A stretch of 64,000 nt of DNA from Streptomyces sp. TN58 (GCF_001941845.1 NZ_CP018870.1:4718001-4782000), one strand, 5' to 3'. Shown: positions 1-9,176, counted from the stretch's first letter. The notes: a model not told the origin generated them from the sequence alone. Made by a program: numbers and translations.

Positions 1-2
1 CC

Positions 3-221
3 TGGGAGCGCTGGGCGCACCGGCTGAGCAGGTACATGCGGCATGTGGAGATGCTGTTCTCGCCGGACCTGTTCATCATCGGCGGCGGCGTCAGCCGCAA
101 GCCGGAGAAGTTCCTGCCGCTGATCGAGGGCGTAAGGGCCGAGATCGTCCCGGCCGGGCTGCAGAACAACGCGGGCATCGTCGGGGCGGCGATGGCGGCC
201 AAGGGCAAGGCCAAGGGGTAG
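3..221 (+). CDS. ppgK: Polyphosphate glucokinase, C-terminal part (cut by window edge)
   Basis: The reading frame is open from the first bases of the window and ends at 221, so only the last 72 residues are present. The tail carries the ROK-family signature [16 protein letters not shown] followed by FLPLI and a final [10 protein letters not shown] segment, as in actinobacterial polyphosphate glucokinases, which phosphorylate glucose with polyphosphate (or ATP) in the cytoplasm. The assignment to ppgK rather than another ROK glucokinase rests on the [12 protein letters not shown] wording and on the neighbouring DUF6542 and ychF genes, a common Streptomyces order. The ATP/polyphosphate-binding N-terminus lies outside the window. 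Confidence 0.8.
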   Translation, partial: WERWAHRLSRYMRHVEMLFSPDLFIIGGGVSRKPEKFLPLIEGVRAEIVPAGLQNNAGIVGAAMAAKGKAKG

Positions 222-282
222 CCGGCGGCCTCCGGGGCGGGTGGCTGGCCCTACGGGGCCGGTGGACGCTACGGGGGACGCG

Positions 283-819
283 TCAGGCTGCGCGGCGCGG
301 GGCCGACGGGCGCCGGGGGAGGCGGCGCCGGCCGATGAGCACGGCCTTGCGCACCAGCGCGATCAGGGCCGCGACGAGCGTGCCCGCGTACAGCCAGCCC
401 GCGTGCAGCGACAGTGCGGAGACCAGCCCCATCAGCTGACCGCCGAAGCCGCCGGAACCGCCCGAGATGGGCCACACCCCGGCGGCGAAGGCGATCGGGA
501 CGCCGATCGGCGCGGTGATCAGGTCCGCCGGACGCACCCAGAGCGCGGTGGCGGCGGCGACGGGCGGGAAGAGCAGCCCGTAGACGAAGAGCGAGGAGCT
601 GAACAGCAGCCAGCAGATGCCGGCGACGAGCGCCATCGCGGTGCAGGCGAAAAGCCCGCCGCCCAGGCCCGTCAGCCGGGGGCGGGGCATGCGCACACGG
701 CGTACGGGCGCCGGCCGGGCGGCGCCGCCCTGCGCGGGCACGCCCGCGGGCCGGGAACCCCTGCGCTGGGCCGGGGGTCGCTGCGGGTGAGGCGCCGGTC
801 GCGTCCTGTATTGCTCCAC
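283..819 (-). CDS. DUF6542 membrane protein
   Basis: A 178-residue protein starting at GTG. An Arg/Pro/Gln-rich cytoplasmic N-terminus of about 45 residues is followed by four hydrophobic segments (roughly residues 50-70, 75-95, 100-120 and 138-158) and an Arg-rich tail. It matches what I know of the DUF6542 family, usually next to ychF in Streptomyces and of unknown function. It converges on ppgK and diverges from ychF across a 135-bp intergenic stretch. A longer start in another minus frame is less likely because the hydrophobic pattern is lost. Confidence 0.8.
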   Translation of the reverse strand: MEQYRTRPAPHPQRPPAQRRGSRPAGVPAQGGAARPAPVRRVRMPRPRLTGLGGGLFACTAMALVAGICWLLFSSSLFVYGLLFPPVAAATALWVRPADLITAPIGVPIAFAAGVWPISGGSGGFGGQLMGLVSALSLHAGWLYAGTLVAALIALVRKAVLIGRRRLPRRPSAPRRAA

Positions 820-954
820 CCCACCAAATTAGGCGGGAGGGCGGCCGGATCCGGGCCCGGACACGCGTACATCGACCGCCACTCATCGGAAAGTAAACTG
901 TCCGGTGGCCCACTCCCGGGCCGCCGCCCCCTCCAGCTACGGGAAGTCGCCAAC

Positions 955-2043
<1,089 letters not shown>

Positions 2044-2059
2044 TCGCCTCTCCAGATGC

Positions 2060-2089
2060 GGCCTGACCTGCGAGGATGCAGGTCAGGCC
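2060..2089 (+). terminator. Rho-independent terminator after ychF
   Basis: Perfect 12-bp stem (GGCCTGACCTGC / GCAGGTCAGGCC) with a 6-nt loop, 16 bases after the ychF stop and followed by a pyrimidine-rich CTTCTGCTGT stretch. Confidence 0.75.
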
Positions 2090-2127
2090 CTTCTGCTGTC
2101 CGCAACAGTCCGCAGAACCGGGAGCAG

Positions 2128-2290
2128 CTACGTGTCGTGGACCGTGGAGCGGTGTCCGACGTGTACGACCCACACCACCAGCTCCCCGTTGTCGATCGTG
2201 TAGACGACACGGTAGTCGCCGACCTGGGCGATGTCGGGTACGCGCGGCTCGACGCGATACGTGCCGTGAGACAGAGGAAGACCGCGCCGC
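2128..2290 (-). pseudogene. Remnant of a RelE-family toxin (C-terminal part only)
   Basis: On the minus strand a frame ending at a TAG (2128-2130) reads GTYRVEPRVPDIAQVGDYR, then VVYTIDNGELVVWVVHVGHR, then STVHDT. This is the C-terminal half of a RelE/ParE-type mRNA interferase, where VGDYRVVYTI and HVGHR-YD are family hallmarks. The family usually reads G-YRLRVGDYRV; here the segment between GTYRV and VGDYR looks expanded. An in-frame stop lies just upstream, at about 2311, and no start or N-terminal half is recognisable; no partner antitoxin gene is visible. I read it as a decayed toxin. Confidence 0.6.
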
Positions 2291-2306
2291 AGCGGGCCGG
2301 GCGGCC

Positions 2307-2760
2307 TTCGCTATGACCCTCGGGCTCGGCTGCTGCGGCCGTGACCGCCTTCGGATCGAGGGCCGGGTGCAGTCCGGCAGGACGTGCCTCTGCTGCGGGA
2401 GGGCGCGGGGGTTCATCCACACCGGCCCGGTGTATGCGGTCGAGAAACTTTCCGGCCTGCTGTGCCCGTACTGCAGCGCGGCTGCGAAGTACGACGCACA
2501 CTTCATCGGTGACCCGGTCGGGGACGATGTCCCTCTCCCACCGCCCAGCGAAGCCCGGTGTACACGTGTCGACGGGCGGCCGAACTGGTCGCGTTGACCG
2601 ATGCTCGGGGGAACTGCGCAGCGAGGCCGGCGAGTGGGGGTGGTCTGCCGAGGCAGTGGAGAGCTACCTGGCTGCTCTGGACAAGGACAGTCAGCCTACG
2701 GGCTACCTCTTCATGTGGCGCACGTGCGGCCGGTACATGGCGTACGCGGACTCCACGTAG
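2307..2760 (+). pseudogene. CbrC-family protein, frameshifted remnant
   Basis: Two plus frames together recreate a CbrC (UPF0167) protein. The first (about 2307-2597) carries CLCCGRARGFIHTGPVYAVE and CPYCSAAAKYDAHFIGDP, the paired Cys motifs of the family. The second frame (about 2600-2760) carries the family's C-terminus, with LAALDKDSQPTGYLFMWRTC. The switch of frame between about 2550 and 2610 indicates at least one indel, and the usual N-terminal FRYHPDP block is missing. It sits beside the broken RelE remnant, so the whole strip 2100-2760 appears to be decaying. Confidence 0.55.
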
Positions 2761-2780
2761 CCGCGATCAGGCAGCTACGG

Positions 2781-3410
2781 CTACGTCCGGGTCCAGCCGT
2801 TGGCGAAGTCGCAGTGGAGGTCCGTCCAGCGGCGAAGCTCGGCGGGGGTGGAACTGGCATAGCCGAGGCGTCCCACTCCCTTGACCCACTCGTCCCAGAG
2901 GCCGTCGGGCTCCGTGAAGCGGTCGGCGTGGTGGGTGTCCAGGTGGGCGTCGAGGCGGAGGAGGGCGCCCAGAGCGGTGGGCTGGTCGTAGTGGAGGTCG
3001 GTGCGCGGGAGGTAGCGGTCGAGGTAGGTGGCGAGGATCCCGGCGTCGGCGTGCGTGCCGAATCGGGCCAGGGCGAAGCAGTAGGCGCTGCCGGAGTAGC
3101 AGACCTCGCTGGCCAGGAGCAGGTCGCCTATGTGTTCCCGGAAGCGTTCGCGGCGGTCGACCCCGATCAGCCAGGCGGCGGTGAGGCGCGAGCGCCATTC
3201 GTACCCGAGGAGGGCTTCCAGTTCCTCGTCGGTGATCGCGGCGGCGTCATTGAGCAGGTGTCGGGTGAAGCGGGTGGTGTGCCACCACCGGGGGCTCAGG
3301 AACCGCCCGCCGTTCAGTACGAGATAGCGCGGGAGCCCCCCGTACGTCCTCGTCACATAGCTCTCGACCACGTGGCCGTAGCCGATTGTTTCAGGGTGCT
3401 GGAACGGCAT
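2781..3410 (-). CDS. DUF6000 family protein
   Basis: A 209-residue soluble protein, rich in Trp, Arg and His, with the DUF6000 features RYLVLNGGRFLSPRWWH near the N-terminus, SEVCYSGSAYCFALARFG in the middle and SSTPAELRRWTDLHCDFANG at the end. No catalytic motif is evident and the function of the family is not known to me. There is no signal peptide or membrane segment. Its nearest neighbours are remnants and small accessory genes, which suggests an accessory patch rather than an operon. Confidence 0.75.
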   Translation of the reverse strand: MPFQHPETIGYGHVVESYVTRTYGGLPRYLVLNGGRFLSPRWWHTTRFTRHLLNDAAAITDEELEALLGYEWRSRLTAAWLIGVDRRERFREHIGDLLLASEVCYSGSAYCFALARFGTHADAGILATYLDRYLPRTDLHYDQPTALGALLRLDAHLDTHHADRFTEPDGLWDEWVKGVGRLGYASSTPAELRRWTDLHCDFANGWTRT

Positions 3411-3716
3411 CGGTCACCTCTCCGGGTACAGATCGCTGCGGTCGAGCCGGGTAGGGGCTCGGAGGCTTGTAGCGGGGACCAGGTGCGGGACTCTTGGACC
3501 AGATGCTCCCAAGGCGCGGTCCAGTCGAGTCCCCAGTCCCGGCCGGGGGCAGATACGCCGTAGTGCCGTCGGCGTCCACCTGCCGGAACTGTGCGGTGTC
3601 CGCCGCAGGGGCAGGGGCAGGAGTCGCATACCTGCGCAGTCTCGTCGCAGGCCCTGCCCGTGTGCCACGGATTTCTCTGCCTCGGGGTCCCCGGCCAGTC
3701 CGCAGTCAATGACTTG
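3411..3716. other. Interval with no confident gene
   Basis: The minus strand carries an open frame 3353-3709 (118 codons, Cys-rich near its start with CDSCPCPCGG) that would overlap the start of the DUF6000 gene by about 58 bases. Its third-position GC is clearly lower than that of neighbouring genes and I recognise no family. It may be a decayed gene or chance; I do not call it. Confidence 0.3.
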
Positions 3717-4298
3717 TCAGCTGCTTCGTGGCGGTGTGAGCTTGTCGAGATCGAGGCTGATCTCGAAGGGCACCGGGCGCTGGAGAGTGCCTCGGAAGAT
3801 CCCGGCCGGCGCGTACGCGCTGGTGGGTTCGTCGAGTTCGTAGACGTGGACGACGGGTGAGCCGTCCTCGTCCTCGATGCACCAGTAGTGGGGGATGCCG
3901 GCCTCCGCGTACTTGCGGAGTTTTACCGTGCGATCGCGATGGGCTGACTCCGGAGAGACGACCTCGATGACGAGTTGGACGTCCTCCGGCGCGAACCAGG
4001 TGCGGTCGCCGTCGAAATCGGCCGTTGTCACCAGCAGGTCCGGTTCGGGGCGGTTGCGTGGATCCAGCTTGACGGTCATCTCGCGGCCGACTCTGGTGTC
4101 GGGGGGAACCTGGTCCATGAGTGCGACCGTGAGCATGGTGACGAGGTGGCCGTGCCACCACCTCTGCGGCGACATCATGAAGACGAGCACTCCGTCGATG
4201 AGCTCGGTGTGGCGGGGTGCCTCGGGGAGGCGGTCCAGGTCCTCCGCGAACCAGCCTTCCGCGCGTGGAGGGCGCATCCAGTCGGGCAGTGCGGTCAT
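3717..4298 (-). CDS. Uma2 family (DUF820) PD-(D/E)xK-fold protein
   Basis: A 193-residue member of the Uma2/DUF820 family, restriction-endonuclease-like proteins that are abundant in Streptomyces and cyanobacteria. The nuclease-fold pattern is visible: EPDLLV (acidic residue after a beta strand), QLVIEVVSPES with the conserved Glu, then KLRKYAEAGIPHYWCIE with the Lys/Tyr block typical of Uma2. The early motif ELIDGVLVFMMSP is also characteristic. Biological role is unproven for the family; these genes occur in many scattered copies. It diverges from the HdeD-like gene. Confidence 0.85.
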   Translation of the reverse strand: MTALPDWMRPPRAEGWFAEDLDRLPEAPRHTELIDGVLVFMMSPQRWWHGHLVTMLTVALMDQVPPDTRVGREMTVKLDPRNRPEPDLLVTTADFDGDRTWFAPEDVQLVIEVVSPESAHRDRTVKLRKYAEAGIPHYWCIEDEDGSPVVHVYELDEPTSAYAPAGIFRGTLQRPVPFEISLDLDKLTPPRSS

Positions 4299-4410
4299 GG
4301 GTTCACGGTAGCGGCCCGCGGCTCAGGCCGGAGAGCCGGCGCTGGCGCGGGTTGGTTCATAGCGGCATAAAGTGGGTGTAAAGGTACTCCAGGTGGGTTC
4401 GGGAGGCGTG

Positions 4411-5022
4411 ATGTCCGTACGGCCCGACGCGTCGCCGCAGCGCGCGCAGCATGATCCCGAGGACACGCTCAACCAGCTCGGCAGTTCGTGGCACTGGGCG
4501 CTCGGCGTCGCACTCGCGACCCTGATCCCGGGAATTCTCGTACTCGTCTGGCCCGACGAGACGCTGCACATCATGGCCGTGATCATCGGGCTCCAGCTCC
4601 TGGTGGCCGGCGTGTTCCGCTTCGTCGCGGCCTTCTCGCACAGCAACGACGCCGGCGGAAGCCGGCTGGCCGGCGTGCTGATCGCGATCCTGGCCTTCCT
4701 GGCCGGCGTACTCGTGCTGCGGCATCCGATGCAGACCATCGGCGCGCTGTCACTGATCGTCGGCGTGTTCTGGCTGATCACCGGCGTGCTCACGGCCTAC
4801 GTCGCCATCGCGGACCGGCTCCTCCTGCACCGTGGGCTGCTCTTCGGCCTGGGCGCGCTCGGAGCCGTCGCCGGGATCGTCGTGCTCTGCTTCCCGGTGG
4901 ACTCCGCCGTCGCCCTGACCAGGCTGCTGGGCCTGTGGCTCGTCCTCCTGGGCGTGTTCGAAGTGGTGATGGCCCTCGTGATGCGCTCCGCCACCCGCCG
5001 GATCGCCGCGACGCCGAGGTAG
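4411..5022 (+). CDS. HdeD-like membrane protein (DUF308)
   Basis: A 203-residue protein with six hydrophobic segments in pairs (LGVALATLIPGILVLVWP, IMAVIIGLQLLVAGVFRF, LAGVLIAILAFLAGVLVL, ALSLIVGVFWLITGVL, and two more before the tail), the repeat pattern of the HdeD/DUF308 family linked in enterobacteria to acid resistance. The start at 4411 is preferred because GGGAGG lies about 7 bases upstream; an ATG at 4372 is possible but lacks a good ribosome-binding site. It lies upstream of the PadR gene but is separated from it by the PadR-type operator. Confidence 0.8.
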   Translation: MSVRPDASPQRAQHDPEDTLNQLGSSWHWALGVALATLIPGILVLVWPDETLHIMAVIIGLQLLVAGVFRFVAAFSHSNDAGGSRLAGVLIAILAFLAGVLVLRHPMQTIGALSLIVGVFWLITGVLTAYVAIADRLLLHRGLLFGLGALGAVAGIVVLCFPVDSAVALTRLLGLWLVLLGVFEVVMALVMRSATRRIAATPR

Positions 5023-5050
5023 TGGGCGGGGTGCGCTGGGGGATTACCTT

Positions 5051-5085
5051 GCGGCACAAGGTAGTCGGGCACTATCTTGTGCCGC
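5051..5085. promoter_or_regulatory. Inverted-repeat operator directly before the PadR start codon
   Basis: GCGGCACAAGGTAGT and ACTATCTTGTGCCGC form 15-bp arms with one mismatch around a 5-bp centre (CGGGC). The right arm ends on the base before the ATG at 5086. The position suggests PadR autorepression and probably a leaderless or very short-leader transcript. Confidence 0.7.
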
Positions 5086-5526
5086 ATGACAAAGGAGCTC
5101 CCCGCGGCCGGTGATCAACGGCGCAGCCAGCTCCTGCGCGGGGTGCTCGACCTGTGCCTGCTGGCCCTCATCGCCGAACGGCCCAGATACGGCTTCGAGT
5201 TCGCCGAAGCGCTCGCCGCCGACGGGCTGGAACTCGTCAGCGACGGCAGCATCTACCCACTGCTCGCCCGGATGGAGCGAGCGGGGCTGATCTCCTCGTA
5301 CCGCGCCCCGTCCCCGAGCGGTGGCGCCCCGCGCAAGTACTACCGGCTGACCGACACGGGCCACGCCGAACTCGGCCGCGGCCGCGCCGACTGGCAGGCC
5401 TTCGCCGGACCGGTGGGCCGGATCCTCGCCACCGCCACCGCCACCGCCACCGCCACCGATGCCGACGCTACGGCCATCACCGACACCACCGACACCACGC
5501 CATCCACGGGGGAGAACACGGCATGA
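5086..5526 (+). CDS. PadR family transcriptional regulator
   Basis: A 146-residue winged-helix regulator. The PadR signature is clear: LLRGVLDLCLLALIAE, then RPRYGFEFAEAL, SDGSIYPLLARMERAGLI and a beta wing with RKYYRLTDTGHAEL. The C-terminal dimerisation helix is short and ends in a low-complexity tail of alternating Thr-Ala then Thr/Asp, encoded by five tandem GCCACC hexamers at 5428-5457. It overlaps the next gene by ATGA, so the two are translationally coupled, the standard PadR-membrane partner layout. Start at 5086 because the operator abuts this codon. Confidence 0.92.
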   Translation: MTKELPAAGDQRRSQLLRGVLDLCLLALIAERPRYGFEFAEALAADGLELVSDGSIYPLLARMERAGLISSYRAPSPSGGAPRKYYRLTDTGHAELGRGRADWQAFAGPVGRILATATATATATDADATAITDTTDTTPSTGENTA

Positions 5527-6080
5527 CGAACGCGCAGATACTCGCCGCCTGCCGCAGCAACTGGGAGTACCGCGGGATCGACGACGCCTCCATGCGGGAG
5601 ATGCTCGACGAGCTCTCCGCGCACCTGGAGGACGCCGAGGCGGCCGGCCGCACCGGGCGGGACGTCGTCGGCGACGACGTCCGCGCCTTCGCCGCCGCCT
5701 GGGCGCGGGCCCGCTCCCCGCTCCCGCGCCGCGTACTGCGCACCGTCTGCCTGGGCTCCTACTTCGCGGGGTGGATTCTGCTGGTGCCCTACCTGATCCG
5801 CCGGACCACGCAGCTGGATGTGACCCCCGGCAACATCGTCTTCTGGATGGTCCTCGCCGCCGTCACCATCACCTGGAAACTGCGCCGCGGCAGCCTCGGC
5901 ATCCGCCGGAGCTGGGCCGTCGCCGTTCTCGTCGCGCTCCCCGCAGCCATCGGCGCGCAGTGGCTGGTCGGCGATTCCCCCCTCTTCACGCTGCCGCTGT
6001 GGGCGCCGCCGCTCCTGCTGCTGCCCGGGCTGCCGTACGCCGTGGCCGACATGCGGGCCAAGAGGCGCGGCGCCGCCTGA
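5523..6080 (+). CDS. PadR-linked membrane protein with HAAS-like N-terminus
   Basis: A 185-residue protein. The first 60 residues form an acidic helical region (YRGIDDASMREMLDELSAHL, EDAEAAGRTGRDVVGDDVRA) resembling the HAAS domain that pairs with PadR regulators. Four hydrophobic segments follow (about residues 79-93, 103-117, 130-145 and 155-172). PadR partners of this kind are thought to be membrane sensors or effectors. The start overlaps the padR stop (ATGA), so expression is coupled and controlled by the same operator. Exact function unknown. Confidence 0.75.
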   Translation: MTNAQILAACRSNWEYRGIDDASMREMLDELSAHLEDAEAAGRTGRDVVGDDVRAFAAAWARARSPLPRRVLRTVCLGSYFAGWILLVPYLIRRTTQLDVTPGNIVFWMVLAAVTITWKLRRGSLGIRRSWAVAVLVALPAAIGAQWLVGDSPLFTLPLWAPPLLLLPGLPYAVADMRAKRRGAA

Positions 6081-6102
6081 CCGCACGTCCCGGCCGGGCC
6101 GC

Positions 6103-7215
6103 TCACAAGCCGCGCACCGAAGCCACCGTGAAGGCGGTCGGGGTGCCCGTGCCGTCGAAGTCCAGCGGGCCTCCCTTGTCGAACTGCGAGCGGACCACCA
6201 GGGTGCGACCCGGTACGCGCGCGAGGGTCGTGGGGATCTGCAGCGACGGGTCCGTGATCGTACGCGTCAGCCTGGCGCGGGTGCCGTCCGCGCAGACCTG
6301 CCACCGGGTCAGCGTGTTGGTGACGTTGTGCGCCACGCGCAGGGTGCCGTCCGGCGCGAGGTCGAGACCGTCGGCGGCCTTCATGTCACCGCCGGAGAGG
6401 GCGACCCGGCGAACGGCGCCGGTCCGCAGGTCGATGCGGTAGAGGTCGCCCGCCGTCATGTCGACGGTCAGGAGGTAGCGGCCCGCACGGTCGGACGTGA
6501 TGCCGTTGAGACTGTAGGAGCCGGCCGGGCGCGGGCGCATGGCCGGGGTGAGGTCGTAGGCATCCGTCAGGACGCCGCTGCCGACGGCCAGTTGCCGCGG
6601 GGTCACGCGGTAGATCACGCCGCGGATGCTGTCCGTCAGGTACGCGGTGCCGTCCGGGGTGAGGGTCAGGTCGTTCACGAAGCGCGCCGACCCCGCGGCC
6701 ACCTCGAAGTGGGCCAGCCGCCTCCCGGTCGCCGTGTCGTAGACGGACACGCCGGCGGTGGAATCCGTCACCCACAGCCGGCCGCGGGCGTCGACCCGCA
6801 GGCCGTTGGCCGTCCGGCGCCCGTCGGTACCGGAGGGCAGGAACACCTCGGCCTCGGCCCGCCCACGCCTGGTCCGGTAGATCGTGCCGTCCGTGTACGA
6901 GCCCACGTAGACGGTGTGCGTACGGGGATCCGCGGCGATGCCCTCCGGATAGACCTTCGCGCCCGGCAGGGCGAAGGCGGTGGATATCCGGGCGTCGCCG
7001 GAGGGGTGCGCCACGGAAGCGGCCACGGCCACGGACGGGGTTGTGGTCGGGGTCAGGGCCAGGGCCGGGGTCGGAGCCGCCGCTCCGAGGGCGAGTGCGC
7101 CGGCCAGGGATGCCGCCACCACGACGGACCTCCGGTGGAAAGGTGCCCTCGCCACGACCCAAGCCCCCTTTGCCGCAGGGCCCTTCGGTGCGGGCGTCTT
7201 CGTCTTCTGCGTCAT
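6103..7215 (-). CDS. Secreted SMP-30/gluconolactonase-like beta-propeller protein
   Basis: A 370-residue protein with an Arg-rich N-region and a hydrophobic core (VVVAASLAGALALGAAAP, about residues 42-60) ending at an Ala-x-Ala site, a probable secretion signal. The mature part shows repeated propeller blades: GIAADPRTHTVYVGSYTDGT, NGLRVDARGRLWVTDS, NDLTLTPDGTAYLTDS, NGITSDRAGRYLLTVD and DGLDLAPDGTLRVAHN, the SMP-30/NHL-like pattern. Substrate cannot be read off. The ATG at 7215 (MTQKTK) is chosen over one 11 codons upstream. It is divergent from a MarR gene and shares its 89-bp control region, so it is probably that regulator's target. Confidence 0.8.
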   Translation of the reverse strand: MTQKTKTPAPKGPAAKGAWVVARAPFHRRSVVVAASLAGALALGAAAPTPALALTPTTTPSVAVAASVAHPSGDARISTAFALPGAKVYPEGIAADPRTHTVYVGSYTDGTIYRTRRGRAEAEVFLPSGTDGRRTANGLRVDARGRLWVTDSTAGVSVYDTATGRRLAHFEVAAGSARFVNDLTLTPDGTAYLTDSIRGVIYRVTPRQLAVGSGVLTDAYDLTPAMRPRPAGSYSLNGITSDRAGRYLLTVDMTAGDLYRIDLRTGAVRRVALSGGDMKAADGLDLAPDGTLRVAHNVTNTLTRWQVCADGTRARLTRTITDPSLQIPTTLARVPGRTLVVRSQFDKGGPLDFDGTGTPTAFTVASVRGL

Positions 7216-7265
7216 GACATGCCTCGCTCGATGTCCTCTACTGATCATGTGAAGGTGAATGTATG

Positions 7266-7277
7266 TTAGAGCTCTAA
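7266..7277. promoter_or_regulatory. Palindrome between the SMP-30-like and MarR genes
   Basis: TTAGAGCTCTAA is a perfect 12-bp palindrome in the divergent intergenic region, 28 bases before the MarR start and 50 bases before the SMP-30-like start. It is notably AT-rich for this genome. It is the best candidate MarR operator and would serve both promoters. Confidence 0.55.
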
Positions 7278-7304
7278 TGCATGCAAGGGTCGTAGGATTC
7301 GGCC

Positions 7305-7742
7305 ATGACCTCCATGGCCCCCCAGGAGCGCATCGGCTCGCACCTCAAGCGCGCCGAGCAGGCGCTTCTCGCGGCGAAGAACGCGGCCTGCAAGCCCGCC
7401 GCAGTAACGGTTCCCCAGTACGCCGCCCTGCTCTGGCTCGCCGAGAAGCCCGGCATCTCGGCGGCGGCGCTCGCGCGCCTGTGCGGGGTGACGCCGCCGA
7501 CCATGAACACCGTGCTGAAGAACCTCCAGGAGCGCGGACTCATCGAGCGGACCCCGCACGAGTGGCACCGCAACGTGCTGGAGACCCGGCTGACCGCCGA
7601 GGGCCGTGCGGCCATGGAACTCGCGGACGCCGGTGCGGTGCGGGTCGAGCGCGCGCTCGCCGCCGCGTTCACCGAGGAGGAGCGGGAGCTGTTCATCGAG
7701 CTGCTCGGGCGGTGCGCGGAGGCACTCGACGCCGAGCGCTGA
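7305..7742 (+). CDS. MarR family transcriptional regulator
   Basis: A 145-residue winged-helix protein: VTVPQYAALLWLAEKPGISA (helix before recognition), AALARLCGVTPPTMNTVLKN (recognition helix), ERGLIERTPHEWHRNVLETR with the wing, then LTAEGRAAMELADAGAVRVE. This is the canonical MarR layout. The Cys in the N-terminal helix (AACKP) could be redox-sensitive, as in OhrR, but that is speculation. Likely represses itself and the divergent propeller-protein gene. Confidence 0.9.
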   Translation: MTSMAPQERIGSHLKRAEQALLAAKNAACKPAAVTVPQYAALLWLAEKPGISAAALARLCGVTPPTMNTVLKNLQERGLIERTPHEWHRNVLETRLTAEGRAAMELADAGAVRVERALAAAFTEEERELFIELLGRCAEALDAER

Positions 7743-7877
7743 TCTCTCCGCCCGCTCACGGATCCGCGTATGTTTTTTGCTCGAATTTGGAACTGTGCGG
7801 GCGGTTTGCTCATCAGGAGTAGGGGAGACCAGCCGCTCTGCCCTCGGGGGCAGTCAAGACCGTTCGGAGCGAAGTTC

Positions 7878-9176
7878 GTGCACCAGTACCCGCAGCGCCC
7901 GCGGCCTGACGACCAGCAGTCGTACCAGGACTACCCGCCCCAGGGCCACGGCGGCCAGTACCACCAGCAACCCCAGCAGCACCAGCCGCATCAGCACCAG
8001 CAGCAGTCGTACGAGGCGCCCTCGCCCTACCCGGGCCGGCCGCCGTACGCGGAGCCGCCCACCGCGGCCGGGTACCCGCACGACCCCGAGCCCCCGCAGC
8101 CCAGGCGGTCCCGGCGCCGAATATGGATCAGCGCCGTGGTCGCCGTCGCGCTCCTCCTCGGCGGCGGCGGGTTCGCCGCCTGGAAGCTCGACTGGTTCTC
8201 GGGCAACGGCGAGGCAGTGACCTTCGGCAAGAACCCGCCCTCGGAAGCGGGTGCGGGTGCGGGCGCCGGTGCGGCAGCGGGTGCACCGAGCGCCGAGGCC
8301 AAGCCCTCCGGCGACCCGGACGTGCTCATGCCGACCGGACCGAGGTCGGACTTCAAGCAGACCGCCAAGCTCGACGACGGCACGATCATCGCCAAGACCC
8401 GCGTGGCGGGCGCGAAGTCCGGCTTCCAGGGCGACGTGTGGGTGTGGGCCCCCAAGCAGTACGACGACCCGAAGTACGCGAAGAGCGGCTTCCCGGTGCT
8501 CATCGCGCTCCCCGGCGGCAACGGCTTCCCCAACAACTACTGGGCGGACACCAGCCTCGGCCTCCAGAAGGCCATCACCGAGGGTGTCAAGGCCGGCACC
8601 AGCCTCCCGTACATCGTGATCATGCCGGTGCTCAACCCGGACGCGAAGTACTACTACGACGGCTCCGACATCCCCGGCCAGGCCAAGATGGGCACCTGGA
8701 TCGCCGAGGACGTCCCGGCGTTCGCCAAGGCCAACTTCCGTACCTACAAGTCCCGTGACGGCTGGGCCTTCATGGGCTCGTCCTCGGGCGCGTTCGTCGG
8801 CATGAAGACCGTCCTCCAGCACCCGGACAAGTTCAAGGCCGTGATCGCCAGCGGCGGCGAGATCGTCCCCGACTCCCCGCTGTGGAAGGGCCACCAGGCG
8901 GAGATGGACGCGAACAACCCGGAGAAGCTGGCCCAGAAGCTGATCGACACCAAGGGCCCCGAGGTGTACATCAACTTCCAGGTCGGCACCAAGGAGTCCG
9001 GCAAGGACCGCATGGTGAAGTTCCAGCAGCAGTACGGCAAGGGGCCGGTCAAGACCACCATCCGCGACATCCAGAACGGCGAGCACAACGGCTGGCACTA
9101 CGTGCGGGGCATGAAGGAAGGCTCGCTGGAATGGGTGAGCAAGGTCCTGAAGGCACCGAAGCCGGAGGCGGGCTGA
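7878..9176 (+). CDS. Membrane-anchored alpha/beta-hydrolase esterase, paralogue 1
   Basis: A 432-residue protein with three parts: a Gln/His/Pro-rich cytoplasmic N-terminus (residues 1-78), one membrane segment (ISAVVAVALLLGGGGFAAW, about 83-101) and an extracellular esterase D/antigen-85-like hydrolase. The nucleophile elbow is GSSSG with Ser302; the oxyanion loop is LIALPGGNGFPNNYW; the likely catalytic His lies in GEHNGWHYVRGM. The GTG at 7878 has GGAGCGAAG upstream. It is about 65% identical by eye to the protein at 10888, from which it is separated by an unusual repeat region. Substrate unknown; family members act on esters, including mycolates in mycobacteria. Confidence 0.85.
   Translation: MHQYPQRPRPDDQQSYQDYPPQGHGGQYHQQPQQHQPHQHQQQSYEAPSPYPGRPPYAEPPTAAGYPHDPEPPQPRRSRRRIWISAVVAVALLLGGGGFAAWKLDWFSGNGEAVTFGKNPPSEAGAGAGAGAAAGAPSAEAKPSGDPDVLMPTGPRSDFKQTAKLDDGTIIAKTRVAGAKSGFQGDVWVWAPKQYDDPKYAKSGFPVLIALPGGNGFPNNYWADTSLGLQKAITEGVKAGTSLPYIVIMPVLNPDAKYYYDGSDIPGQAKMGTWIAEDVPAFAKANFRTYKSRDGWAFMGSSSGAFVGMKTVLQHPDKFKAVIASGGEIVPDSPLWKGHQAEMDANNPEKLAQKLIDTKGPEVYINFQVGTKESGKDRMVKFQQQYGKGPVKTTIRDIQNGEHNGWHYVRGMKEGSLEWVSKVLKAPKPEAG

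Noticed and set aside
3353..3709. 118-codon minus-strand frame between the Uma2 and DUF6000 genes
   Set aside because: Lower third-position GC than neighbours, overlap with the DUF6000 start, and no recognisable family. Kept only as a note on the interval.
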